DNA from: Tenacibaculum sp.
GTDB lineage: Bacteria; Bacteroidota; Bacteroidia; Flavobacteriales; Flavobacteriaceae
Assembly: GCA_020629275.1 (NCBI GenBank)
Contig: JAHDDQ010000018.1
Span: forward strand, 1-51,158
Direction of reading: 5' to 3'
Length of the DNA: 51,158 nucleotides
This document shows, one piece after another, positions 31,814 through 40,281 of the stretch. The stretch's first letter is position 1; each line of letters starts with the position of its first letter. The notes under the pieces are model-generated. The model was not told the DNA's origin. It ran no database searches and was given only the letters and a program-made list of their open reading frames with translations. A program made the translations under genes and the position numbers.

Positions 31814-33430
31814 TTAATATTTACCTACCAACGGCATTCTTCTAGAAAAACCAAAAGCATTGGTTGATACTCTGAGTACTGGCGCCATTTGAAAGCGTTT
31901 GTATTCGTTTCTGTTTACCATTTTTACTATTCGCTCAACTGTTTGTAAATCATAGCCATTGTTGGCTATTTCTTCTACACCCATTGTTTCTTCAATGTAG
32001 GAGTAAAGAATACCATCTAAAATGTCATAATCGGGTAATGAGTCGGAGTCTTTCTGATCTGGTCGCAACTCGGCAGAAGGCGCTTTTGTTATAATATTTT
32101 TTGGTATTATTTCGTTTTTGGTGTTTACCCAATTAGCTATTTCATATAATTCGGTTTTATACACATCGGCTAGCACAGCTAGTCCGCCACACATATCTCC
32201 ATAAAGAGTTCCGTACCCAACAGCCGCTTCGCTTTTGTTGGTTGTGTTTAATAGAATGTACCCAAATTTATTACTTAACGCCATAAGAATTAATCCTCTT
32301 GAACGTGCCTGAATGTTTTCTTCGGTAACATCGAAGGGTAAATTTTTAAAAATAGGACTGAGTGTTTTTGTAACCGCTTCGTAAGTTTGTTCTATAGAAA
32401 TAGTTTGGTATGGAGTATTTAAATTTTCACACAATTGTATTGAATCGTTAACCGAATGCTCTGAAGAAAATTTAGAAGGAAGTAAAACTGAAAGTACGTT
32501 TTCTGCACCAAGTGCTTTTACGGCTAAATAGGTAACCATGGCAGAATCTATACCTCCTGAAAGTCCGATTACCGCTTTTTTAAAGCCCAGTTTATTAAAG
32601 TAGTCGCGAATGCCGATAATTAACGCATCATGAATTCGTTGTGTTTTGGGGATGTTTGGTATTGAAATATTAGATTTTTTTAGTGGGAAATCAACTACTT
32701 GTGAATCTTCTTTGAAGTAAGCAAGTTTATTAGTTATTTCTCCTTTGGAGTTCATTACTAAGCTTCCCCCATCAAAAATTAGTTCGGCATTTGCACCTAT
32801 TTGGTTTACATAAACCATTGGTGCATTATGTCTTATTACTTTAGCTTTTATAACCTCAATACGTTTTTCGTAATGTGAGTAGCTAAAGGGGGAGGCTGAA
32901 AGATTAATGATTAAATCAATATCAGCTTCAATTGAATCTAATGGGGCTTGTTTGTAAAGTTTATCAACTCCTTCGTTCCAAATATCTTCACAAATTGTAA
33001 TTGCTATTTGTTTTCCGTTTAATGTAAAAATGGGGTTGGTTTCTCCTGCTTCAAAATATCGTGCTTCATCAAAAACATCGTATGTAGGTAGTAGCCATTT
33101 GTAGTAATGCTTTATACATTTTTTATTGTGAAGTACATAAGCGCTATTGTAGTAGTTTTTACCGTCTTGAACTATGTAATAAGGCGCACCTATAATGGCA
33201 CAAATGCCTTCTGTTTCTTGCTTTATTAGTTCAATTGCATGTGTGCATTTATCTATAAAGGAAGGGTATTTTAATAAATCTTTAGGTGGGTAACCTGATA
33301 GTGAGAGTTCAGAGAAAACAACTATTTCAGCTCCTTCCTTTTTACCTTCATTAATCTTATGGATTATTCTGCTACTATTTCCTTCAATATCACCAACAAT
33401 AAAATTCAGTTGGCATAGCTTTATTTTCAT
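31814..33430 (-). CDS. nadE: Glutamine-dependent NAD+ synthetase
   Basis: NadE makes NAD+ from deamido-NAD+ using ATP and glutamine. The 538-residue protein has an N-terminal carbon-nitrogen hydrolase (glutaminase) domain with the triad Glu41 (SELSLSGYPP), Lys111 (KWLLPTYDVFDE) and Cys147 (TICEDIW), and a C-terminal synthetase domain with the PP-loop SGGIDSA at 291-297. It therefore needs no separate glutaminase. It lies 12 nt after the outer-membrane barrel gene on the minus strand, probably in one transcript. It converges with purN. Confidence 0.95.
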   Translation of the reverse strand: MKIKLCQLNFIVGDIEGNSSRIIHKINEGKKEGAEIVVFSELSLSGYPPKDLLKYPSFIDKCTHAIELIKQETEGICAIIGAPYYIVQDGKNYYNSAYVLHNKKCIKHYYKWLLPTYDVFDEARYFEAGETNPIFTLNGKQIAITICEDIWNEGVDKLYKQAPLDSIEADIDLIINLSASPFSYSHYEKRIEVIKAKVIRHNAPMVYVNQIGANAELIFDGGSLVMNSKGEITNKLAYFKEDSQVVDFPLKKSNISIPNIPKTQRIHDALIIGIRDYFNKLGFKKAVIGLSGGIDSAMVTYLAVKALGAENVLSVLLPSKFSSEHSVNDSIQLCENLNTPYQTISIEQTYEAVTKTLSPIFKNLPFDVTEENIQARSRGLILMALSNKFGYILLNTTNKSEAAVGYGTLYGDMCGGLAVLADVYKTELYEIANWVNTKNEIIPKNIITKAPSAELRPDQKDSDSLPDYDILDGILYSYIEETMGVEEIANNGYDLQTVERIVKMVNRNEYKRFQMAPVLRVSTNAFGFSRRMPLVGKY

Positions 33431-33442
33431 AACATTGAGTAA

Positions 33443-34258
33443 TTAAAAGTATACTCCAACATTTAATGCAACAAAACGTAGTGTTGATTTTTTGTAGTTT
33501 CCATCATAAATAGGCTGGTTAGTATCATCTAACTTTAAATCACCGTTTTGATCGAACGTTACTGTTCTGTTTTCAAACTTTTCTCCAGCATCATTTTTGT
33601 AATTTTTAGAGAAAAGGTTGGTGAAACCATTACTAAATGTAATACCTGCCATTAAGTTTGTGTTACCAGATACATTAAACTCTAGGCCTCCACCAACTAG
33701 TAAACCAGCTCTGAATGGTGAAGTTTGGCTTGAGATGTCTACTTCTAATTCTTGTGGTGCTTGAGCACTTTTACCCCAGTTGTAATCTATGTCTGCCTCT
33801 GCACCATAGCGAATACCTAAATCGAGACCGAAATTCACAAAATATGTGATGTAGCCAATTTCGTTTGTTGTCATTTTTAAGGAAAGAGGTAAGCTTACAT
33901 AACCAAATTTGTTTTCGTAAATAGAGCTTCCTGCAACGAAGCTAGACGAATCTCCGCTAGTTGTAGAAATAGTTTCAGTAACTACATCAGAGGTGTATTC
34001 TAATTTATTATTTAAAGAAAGAACCTCTAAGCCAAAGTTGAGATAATAGTTGCCATCACCTAATTGGTAATCTCCCATTAAGCCGTAAGAATAACCAATT
34101 AAAGCCCCTTCGCCTTCCATTTGTTTATTGTCTGGGCTATTCCAGCTTAAATTACCTGCTCCTTTTAACCCAAACCTGAACTTACGATCTTGAGCTTTTA
34201 TGTTATGAGCTGTTAAAATAAGAATAACTAAGCTTAATAAGGTGTATAATCTATTCAT
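33443..34258 (-). CDS. Outer-membrane beta-barrel protein (PorT-like)
   Basis: The 271-residue product has a signal peptide (MNRLYTLLSLVILILTAHNIKAQ) and a repeated pattern of amphipathic strands ending in aromatic residues, such as RFGLKGAGNLSW, YSYGLMGDYQLGDG and YLNFGLEVLSLNNKLEY, finishing in RFVALNVGVYF. This is the layout of the eight-stranded OmpA/PorT-like barrels common in Bacteroidota. The upstream in-frame extension to 34378 would destroy the signal peptide and cross the gldB start. The gene is divergent from gldB with 44 nt between starts. Its function is unknown, and similarity to true PorT is only structural. Confidence 0.8.
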   Translation of the reverse strand: MNRLYTLLSLVILILTAHNIKAQDRKFRFGLKGAGNLSWNSPDNKQMEGEGALIGYSYGLMGDYQLGDGNYYLNFGLEVLSLNNKLEYTSDVVTETISTTSGDSSSFVAGSSIYENKFGYVSLPLSLKMTTNEIGYITYFVNFGLDLGIRYGAEADIDYNWGKSAQAPQELEVDISSQTSPFRAGLLVGGGLEFNVSGNTNLMAGITFSNGFTNLFSKNYKNDAGEKFENRTVTFDQNGDLKLDDTNQPIYDGNYKKSTLRFVALNVGVYF

Positions 34259-34302
34259 GAACATTGAATTTAGTATTTTAGCAATATTAATAATTTTATT
34301 AC

Positions 34303-35346
34303 ATGTATTTAGCAAATCAATTGTTTTATTGGTCTTTATTTTTACTACTGTTTTCTTGTTCTGACAAGGGAGACCCAAACGATTCGGTATCGGTTAAAGA
34401 TAGTCCGGTTGAAATAAAAATTAACCGTTTTGAGAAACAGGTTTTTGAAATGGATACTGCTGATATTGATTCTGATTCAGAACAGTTGGCAAAAGAGTAT
34501 GGAGAGCTTTATAAAGTATATATTGAGCGCGTTTTAAATTTTGGTTTATTGGAGGATCCTGCTTTAGATATGTATTTATCTAATTTTTTATCGAGCTCTA
34601 CCGTGCAAGATTTATATGAGGATGTAGAGACAGAATTTAATAATTTAGAAAACTTTGAAACTTCAATTAATACAGCTTTTAAAAGATATAATGTGTTTTT
34701 TCCGGATAGTGCTATTCCTACAGTAGCCACTTTCGTAAGTGGGTTTTGTTATTATAATGGTAATATTTTTCCTAGAAAGGTTTTTGTGACTGATACTTAT
34801 TTGGCGTTGGGATTAGATATGTATTTGGGGGATGATTATTCTTTATATAAGGAATATGGTTTTCAGAATTTTTTTAGACAAACAATGGATAAAAAATATA
34901 TGGCTGCTGATTTAATACGAGGGTGGATGTATACTACGTTTCCGATTAGTAATGAAAAATCTGATTTGGTTACCCGTATGATAGAAGAGGGCAGAAGAGC
35001 CTATGTTATTGATAAACTTTTAATTGATACTGATGAATATTTAAAATTTGGGTTCACCCAAGACGAACTTTTGTGGTGTAAAAAAAATGAACAAATGATG
35101 TGGCAAACACTTATTAATGAGAAGTTATTGTATGAGAAAAATAGTTCTGTAATTGATGCTTACTTTGCTGAAGGACCATTTACAAAAAACTTCCCTAAAG
35201 AGTCCCCAGCTCGCGCTTTAGTTTGGATGGGGAAACGTATAGTAGCATCTTATGTGCTGGCTAATAATGTTCAAATAAACGATTTAATGGCCATAAAAAA
35301 TACGAAAGAAATATTTATGAATTCAAATTATAATACACATCAATGA
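34303..35346 (+). CDS. gldB: Gliding motility lipoprotein GldB
   Basis: GldB is a lipoprotein needed for flavobacterial gliding. The 347-residue product has a signal peptide with lipobox LLFSC, then VEIKINRFEKQVFEMDT and DLYEDVETEFNNLE, FNRYNVFFPDSAIPTV (family core), VFVTDTYLALGLDMYLG, and a C-terminal WMGKRIVASYVL region. The gene order gldB-gldC, with a 4-nt overlap (ATGA), matches Flavobacterium and secures the call. nadE and the barrel gene lie head to head upstream. It acts in the envelope with other Gld proteins. Confidence 0.94.
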   Translation: MYLANQLFYWSLFLLLFSCSDKGDPNDSVSVKDSPVEIKINRFEKQVFEMDTADIDSDSEQLAKEYGELYKVYIERVLNFGLLEDPALDMYLSNFLSSSTVQDLYEDVETEFNNLENFETSINTAFKRYNVFFPDSAIPTVATFVSGFCYYNGNIFPRKVFVTDTYLALGLDMYLGDDYSLYKEYGFQNFFRQTMDKKYMAADLIRGWMYTTFPISNEKSDLVTRMIEEGRRAYVIDKLLIDTDEYLKFGFTQDELLWCKKNEQMMWQTLINEKLLYEKNSSVIDAYFAEGPFTKNFPKESPARALVWMGKRIVASYVLANNVQINDLMAIKNTKEIFMNSNYNTHQ

Positions 35347-35678
35347 GTGAGAATAAAAGTGAAATTAAGCTAGAAGTTACTTTAGATGAGAATAAAGTAC
35401 CAGAAAGTATTGATTGGAAAGCAAGTGAAAAAGATTTTGGAAAATCTAATGCTGCATTAATATCAATTTGGGATCATGATCAGCAACAAACGTTAAAGCT
35501 TGATTTGTGGACTAAAAGTATGATGCATGAGGAGATGAGTCTGTTTTTTTACCAAACAATGATAACCATGGCGGATACTTACCAAAGGGCTACATCAAAT
35601 GAGCAAATGGCTAAAGATATTAAAGATTTTGCCTATTATTTTGGTAAAAAAACTTCTGTTATTGTAGATAAGAAATAG
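35343..35678 (+). CDS. gldC: Gliding motility protein GldC
   Basis: GldC is a small soluble protein that improves gliding in Flavobacterium johnsoniae, though it is not strictly essential there. The 111-residue sequence has the family pattern: KSEIKLEVTLDENKVPESI, DWKASEKD, ALISIWDHDQQQTLKLDLWTK, MMHEEMSLFFYQT and MITMADTYQRATSNEQMAKDI. No signal peptide is present. It overlaps gldB by 4 nt and is the last gene of the pair. I see no strong terminator after it. Confidence 0.94.
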   Translation: MSENKSEIKLEVTLDENKVPESIDWKASEKDFGKSNAALISIWDHDQQQTLKLDLWTKSMMHEEMSLFFYQTMITMADTYQRATSNEQMAKDIKDFAYYFGKKTSVIVDKK

Positions 35679-35719
35679 TGGAGATAAGTCTGGAAATTAT
35701 TGATTAATAAAAATTATAG

Positions 35720-36355
35720 ATTATTAATTTAAAACATTTTGTTGTCTCTAAAAATTCGGGTTTAATAATTCAACTCGGAGTATTCGTTTTTACTTTATTA
35801 ATTCTTTTGTCAACATATTTATATCCGGGTGGATCATACAATAACAGTACCACTATCGGATATGACTGGGGTAACAATTACTTTTGTGATTTATTTAGTA
35901 ATATATCTGTTAACAAAGTACCTAACCCTGGAAGCCTAGCTGCTAAAGTAGCTGTTTTGGTTTTATGTGCCACATTGAGCTTGTTTTTCATTAGAATAGC
36001 GTCCCTAATTTGTCGAAATTTTATTTGGAAACGAATAATATCCTGGAGCGGATCAGTATCGATGCTTTTCGCTTGCTTTTTATTTACTCCCTACCATAAT
36101 ATTATAATTTTAGTTTCAAGTATTTTTGGTGTATTTGCTGTATTAGGAATTTTTAGAACACTTCTTTTGACCAATTTTGGGTTTCAGAAATTTGGAGCTA
36201 CATTGTGTTTGCTGTTGCTGGCTTTTAATAATTACGTGTATTACTCATCCCAATATTTAGCAATACTACCAATTTTACAGAAAGTAACTCTGTTATTTGT
36301 TCTTATGTGGGTACTTAGTTTAAATGCTGCTTTAAATAAGCCTAAGTATAATTAG
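35720..36355 (+). CDS. Multi-spanning membrane protein with unclear start
   Basis: From TTG 35807 it would be 182 residues with about five membrane helices. However, the same frame is open upstream to 35720 and encodes a clear first helix (about LIIQLGVFVFTLLILLSTYLYPGGS), so the true start is likely further upstream. No ATG, GTG or TTG exists there; ATT at 35720 or 35723 would fit. The YPGG and YDWGNNYFCDL motifs recall Bacteroidota proteins near the DUF998 family, whose function is unknown. It is separate from gldC (41 nt gap). The start coordinate is therefore uncertain. Confidence 0.7.
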   Translation: MINLKHFVVSKNSGLIIQLGVFVFTLLILLSTYLYPGGSYNNSTTIGYDWGNNYFCDLFSNISVNKVPNPGSLAAKVAVLVLCATLSLFFIRIASLICRNFIWKRIISWSGSVSMLFACFLFTPYHNIIILVSSIFGVFAVLGIFRTLLLTNFGFQKFGATLCLLLLAFNNYVYYSSQYLAILPILQKVTLLFVLMWVLSLNAALNKPKYN

Positions 36356-36507
36356 CATTACAAATTCTTATTTATTTTATATTCAACTCTCCTAGTGTGT
36401 ACCTTTCATATAATTAATTAGGGGTGAAATGGGTTGTATTTATTATAGAAAACAAATTTTAATTTGGTGTTTTGAAACCTTGTTTAAAATGATGCGTTAT
36501 ATACCCC

Positions 36508-37059
36508 ATGAGCATCGGATCAAGAAACTATGCAGGTATTAAATTTGACATATCAATTTTGACTAAGGAAGTTCTAACATATCAAGGTGTTTTTAGCATG
36601 GCACTAATTAATGGCTTCATTAGTGATATACGAAGTTATTTGGCTTCTCAAGGCATTGAGAAGAGGACCATTAAGGGTTTTCACAGTTTAGCTGTTGAGT
36701 GTTTAGAGAACGTTCATAAACACGGAGTTTCAACTGTTGAGGGTGAGCAAAAAGTGTTGGGAGATTTCGTTTTTGGACATGACAATAAAGGCCTGGTATT
36801 TACACTTAGTAATTTAGTTAGTCCTATTGATGCAAATCGCTTAGAAACCAAGTTGAGTTCTATTAAGGGGTTAGAGCTTGCAGACATTAAGCTAAAATAT
36901 AGGCACGAACTAGTTAACGGAAGTATTTCTGAAAGAGGCGGGGCAGGACTAGGTATTTATGTAATGGCTTTGAAAAGCAATAATAATTATGAATACACTT
37001 TAAACCCCGTTGAAGATGGTTTTTATGACTTCACTATTTCATTTAATGTTCCTTTATAA
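36508..37059 (+). CDS. SiaB-like protein kinase (HATPase fold, DUF6272)
   Basis: The 183-residue protein has the GHKL ATPase features of SiaB: N-box ECLENVHKHG at residues 64-73 (Glu64, Asn68) and a Gly-rich lid ERGGAGLG at 142-149. SiaB phosphorylates the STAS protein SiaC in a signalling pathway linked to c-di-GMP and aggregation. No STAS partner, SiaA phosphatase or diguanylate cyclase is adjacent, so the pathway is not shown here. It stands alone, converging with moxR (6 nt overlap). A longer leader (about 150 nt upstream) contains a near-match TACCTTTC. Confidence 0.8.
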   Translation: MSIGSRNYAGIKFDISILTKEVLTYQGVFSMALINGFISDIRSYLASQGIEKRTIKGFHSLAVECLENVHKHGVSTVEGEQKVLGDFVFGHDNKGLVFTLSNLVSPIDANRLETKLSSIKGLELADIKLKYRHELVNGSISERGGAGLGIYVMALKSNNNYEYTLNPVEDGFYDFTISFNVPL

Positions 37060-38025
37060 AATTTCTTCTACAATTTTTTCAATTGTGTAACCATCAGCTT
37101 CTGCCTTGTAATTTATAACAAGCCTATGTCTTAATACCGGAAATGCTATTGCTTTAACATCTTCAATATCTGGAGCATATTTACCATTTATAGCAGCATG
37201 ACATTTTGCGCCAAGTACTAAGTATTGAGAAGCTCTAGGGCCACATCCCCAAGAAACGTATTTCTTTATCACTTCGGGTGCGATATCCGAGTTGGGTCTT
37301 GTTTTTACGCTTAGTTTAACTGCGTACTCTAAAACATTATCGGATATTGGAATTTTTCGAATTAAGCTTTGAAAAAATAATATCGATTCTTTATTAAGAA
37401 CTTTGTTAAGTTGTGTTTTTTTAGAACCTGTTGTGCTTTTAATAATATCAAACTCTTCTTGTAGGGATGGATAATCTACCCAAATATTAAACATAAAACG
37501 ATCTAATTGTGCTTCTGGCAGTGGGTAAGTTCCTTCTTGTTCGATTGGGTTTTGTGTTGCTAATACAAAAAAAGGTTTTTCTAACTGATATTTTTTCCCT
37601 CCGTAGGTAACAGAGTATTCGCCCATAGACTCTAACAATGCAGACTGAGTTTTTGGAGGAGTTCGGTTAATTTCATCTGCTAATAGAATATTGGTAAACA
37701 AAGGACCAGGAATAAATTTGAATTTTTTTTGTTCGTCAAGTATTTCTGAGCCCGTAATATCTGAAGGCATTAAATCTGGAGTGAATTGTATTCTGTTAAA
37801 ATCTAATCCTAAAGTTTCGGCAATTGTGTTAACCATTAAAGTTTTTGCCAAGCCGGGAACCCCAACAAGTAAACAGTGTGCTTTACAAAATATACCAATT
37901 AGTATTTCTCTTATAATGTTTTTTTGGCCAATGATCGATTTGCCAATTTCGGCTTCAAGTTCTTGAGTTTTTTTTACAAAAAGATCTACTGCTTCTTTAT
38001 CTGAGAGACTGTTTAAATTATCCAT
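37054..38025 (-). CDS. moxR: MoxR-family AAA+ ATPase
   Basis: MoxR ATPases act as chaperones that often work with VWA-domain proteins. The 323-residue protein has Walker A GVPGLAKT (residues 55-62), Walker B LLADEINR (Asp117, Glu118), the sensor segment ATQNPIEQEGTYPLPEAQLDRF and an Arg finger region, and a C-terminal lid domain. In Bacteroidota it usually precedes DUF58 and VWA genes; here it is the last gene of the PPIase operon (2 nt after the isomerase gene) and no VWA or DUF58 gene follows. The lone VWA gene at 20466 is far away. Confidence 0.93.
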   Translation of the reverse strand: MDNLNSLSDKEAVDLFVKKTQELEAEIGKSIIGQKNIIREILIGIFCKAHCLLVGVPGLAKTLMVNTIAETLGLDFNRIQFTPDLMPSDITGSEILDEQKKFKFIPGPLFTNILLADEINRTPPKTQSALLESMGEYSVTYGGKKYQLEKPFFVLATQNPIEQEGTYPLPEAQLDRFMFNIWVDYPSLQEEFDIIKSTTGSKKTQLNKVLNKESILFFQSLIRKIPISDNVLEYAVKLSVKTRPNSDIAPEVIKKYVSWGCGPRASQYLVLGAKCHAAINGKYAPDIEDVKAIAFPVLRHRLVINYKAEADGYTIEKIVEEIL

Positions 38026-38027
38026 AG

Positions 38028-39398
38028 CTATTTATCTATCCAATTTCCTTTAAGTTGACAATCTTTATAATCGTCAGATATTTTTATGTATGTGGATGGT
38101 GTTGTTTTGTTAATCCACTTGTCAATTTCTTTTTTCTGTTTATTTACTAAAGCCATTTCTTGTAAGGTTTGATAATCGTCTTTTAAGTTGGTAATATGTG
38201 GTGCCTTTCTTTTAATCAGTTTTACGATTCTATATGCTTGCCCTTCGCGATCTTGAAATAAAATTGGATCGGTTATATCACCTTCCTCCATTTTTTCAAT
38301 TTGAAAGAATAATGCAGCATCAATTTGCCCTAAAAGTTCAACATCAAATAGGCTATTTCCAGTTTGGGGATTTGTTACTAATCCTCCATTAAATTTTGTT
38401 GTTTTATCGTTGGAATATTTCTCTGCTGCTTCTTCAAAGGTAAGTTCTTTCTTTTTGAGAAGATTTTGAACAGAATCTAACATAACTTTGCCTTTTAACA
38501 AATCTTCCATAGATACTTGAGGCCTCAATAAGATATGGCTAAAATTTGCTTCTTCACCTCTTTTTTCAATTAGTTGAATAATGTGAAAGCCATATTCTGT
38601 TTCTACAATTTCTGAAACTTCATTAGGTTGTAATTTAAAAGCCACAGATGCAAATTCGGGTACTAGCATGTCTCTACGCATGAAACCGAGTTTACCTCCT
38701 TGCACTGCTGATCCTTCATCTTGAGAGTATAGGGTAGCTAACACTGAGAAGCTTTCACCGTTAATTACTCGTTTTCTGTATTCTTGTAATTGCTCTCTTA
38801 CTTCTTTTTTAGATTCTTCATTAATTTCTGGCTTTCTAACTATTTGAGCTATTTGAACCATTTCATTTATAAGAGTAAGACTATCTTTAGGTATGCTCTC
38901 ATAGTATTCTCTTATTTCGCTTGGGCTAACTTTTACAGAAGCAGTTAATTGCTGCTGCATAGTTCTACTTGCCAATTGCTCTTTAACGGGTTCATGAAAA
39001 TCATCTTTAATTTGAGCTATTGGTTTTTTATAATAATCTTCTAGTTTTTTTTCCGACCCAATTTGATCAACAAAATATTTGATTCTTTTGTCAATTTCAT
39101 ATTGTATTTCAGCCTCTGAAACAATTATACTATCCATTTCTGACTGATGTAAAAGCAATCTTTGATAAAGAAGTTCTTCTAGCAACAGGCACTCCGTTTC
39201 ATCAGTTATTGGTAGTCCGGTAGAAATATATTGCACTTTAGATGCATCCATGTCGGTTTTTAAAACAATAGAATTACCCACAACGGCAACAATTTTGTCA
39301 ATTGTTTGGTTGGTTTGAGAAAAACTAATATTTATTAATAGAAGTAAACAAGATATTAATGTTGCGTACTTATAAAGGTTATTTTTTTTATTTTTCAT
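38028..39398 (-). CDS. SurA-type peptidylprolyl isomerase
   Basis: The 456-residue product has a signal peptide, a SurA N-terminal chaperone domain (about 30-175; IDKIVAVVGNSIVLKTDMD) and two parvulin/PpiC-type domains (about 180-285 and 285-395; GGKLGFMRRDMLVPEFASVAF and FSHILLRPQVS). SurA-like proteins carry outer-membrane proteins across the periplasm. I use ATG 39398 because it gives the clean signal peptide and overlaps the upstream gene stop; ATG 39410 is also in frame. It is followed by moxR after 2 nt. Confidence 0.9.
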   Translation of the reverse strand: MKNKKNNLYKYATLISCLLLLINISFSQTNQTIDKIVAVVGNSIVLKTDMDASKVQYISTGLPITDETECLLLEELLYQRLLLHQSEMDSIIVSEAEIQYEIDKRIKYFVDQIGSEKKLEDYYKKPIAQIKDDFHEPVKEQLASRTMQQQLTASVKVSPSEIREYYESIPKDSLTLINEMVQIAQIVRKPEINEESKKEVREQLQEYRKRVINGESFSVLATLYSQDEGSAVQGGKLGFMRRDMLVPEFASVAFKLQPNEVSEIVETEYGFHIIQLIEKRGEEANFSHILLRPQVSMEDLLKGKVMLDSVQNLLKKKELTFEEAAEKYSNDKTTKFNGGLVTNPQTGNSLFDVELLGQIDAALFFQIEKMEEGDITDPILFQDREGQAYRIVKLIKRKAPHITNLKDDYQTLQEMALVNKQKKEIDKWINKTTPSTYIKISDDYKDCQLKGNWIDK

Positions 39399-40266
39399 AA
39401 ATAGTAACATCGTTTTCAGAGATTGCCAATTCTATTAATTCTTTTCTAATCGAACTAATAGTTGCTTTCTTTTTGTGATTTCTTAACATGAGAATAATAT
39501 CATTTTTAACATATTCTAATGGGGCTATTTGATTTTCAGTTTTATACTCTAAGATGTTTAATAGGTATATATTATTTTCATCTTGTGTTTTATAAATTTT
39601 ATTTTTTTTTATGAAGGAGTTTGAGTTGCTATTTTCTTTATTAGGAAGCAAAGCTAATACCTTATCGGCCAACATCCACTTATTAGGGTTAGTTATGTTT
39701 ATATTATTCACATTAAGTGTTTGTTGAGATTCGATAAATGTTGAATCTTTTTCATTTTCAAATGAAATGTGCGTAGTGTATTCTTTTAGAGCAGTATTCA
39801 CTTTTTCAATTTTAAAAAAAAGACATTTTATTAAGGGGGATTTAAGAATGAATTTTTCTTTGTTTGTTTCGAAATAGTCTGTTATTTCATCATTTGTTAC
39901 AACAGTATCAATACGGGTTTTTACCAGTTCTTTTTCGTATGCGTAAATTAGCAAAGAGTGTTCATATTCTTCAACTTTTGATTTTATGTCGTCTGTTTGC
40001 TTTGCAGTTAAATTAAAGGCCGCTTTATTTAAGAGCACTTGCTTTTCTATCCAAATATTTTTTGCATTAATAATGTGGTTAACACTATCTTCTTTACTTA
40101 GGTCATTCGGAAGGCTTTTGTAAATATCCTTTAAATATAATTTTTTGCCAAAAGCTTCCGCTAGAAGGCTCTCTTTGTCCGTTTGATTTGAATTACAGGA
40201 TAAGATTACACAGCTTAAAGCCACTAAATATGTTGCTCTTAAAAAGATTGGAATGGATGGGCTCAA
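39388..40266 (-). CDS. Lipoprotein with SurA-like chaperone and degenerate isomerase domain
   Basis: The 292-residue product carries a lipobox signal peptide (VILSC, Cys24), then a helical SurA_N-like region (WIEKQVLLNKAAFNLTAKQ, DDIKSKVEEYEHSLLIYAYEKELV) and a weak PpiC-like end. It lacks the clear parvulin motifs seen in its two neighbours. It starts with TTG at 40266; no ATG gives a full signal peptide (ATT would be the alternative). It lies between two SurA-type isomerases, overlapping the downstream one by 11 nt. A periplasmic folding role is inferred from context. Confidence 0.75.
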   Translation of the reverse strand: MSPSIPIFLRATYLVALSCVILSCNSNQTDKESLLAEAFGKKLYLKDIYKSLPNDLSKEDSVNHIINAKNIWIEKQVLLNKAAFNLTAKQTDDIKSKVEEYEHSLLIYAYEKELVKTRIDTVVTNDEITDYFETNKEKFILKSPLIKCLFFKIEKVNTALKEYTTHISFENEKDSTFIESQQTLNVNNINITNPNKWMLADKVLALLPNKENSNSNSFIKKNKIYKTQDENNIYLLNILEYKTENQIAPLEYVKNDIILMLRNHKKKATISSIRKELIELAISENDVTIYEK

Positions 40267-40281
40267 TTTTAAAATTGACGG

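Noticed and set aside
33443..34378. Longer N terminus of the outer-membrane barrel protein
   Set aside because: The extension has no signal peptide and runs across the divergent gldB start; ATG 34258 gives a standard signal peptide.
37054..38025. MoxR and the distant VWA protein as one MoxR-VWA chaperone system
   Set aside because: The VWA protein is secreted and about 15 kb away, while MoxR is cytoplasmic; no shared operon.
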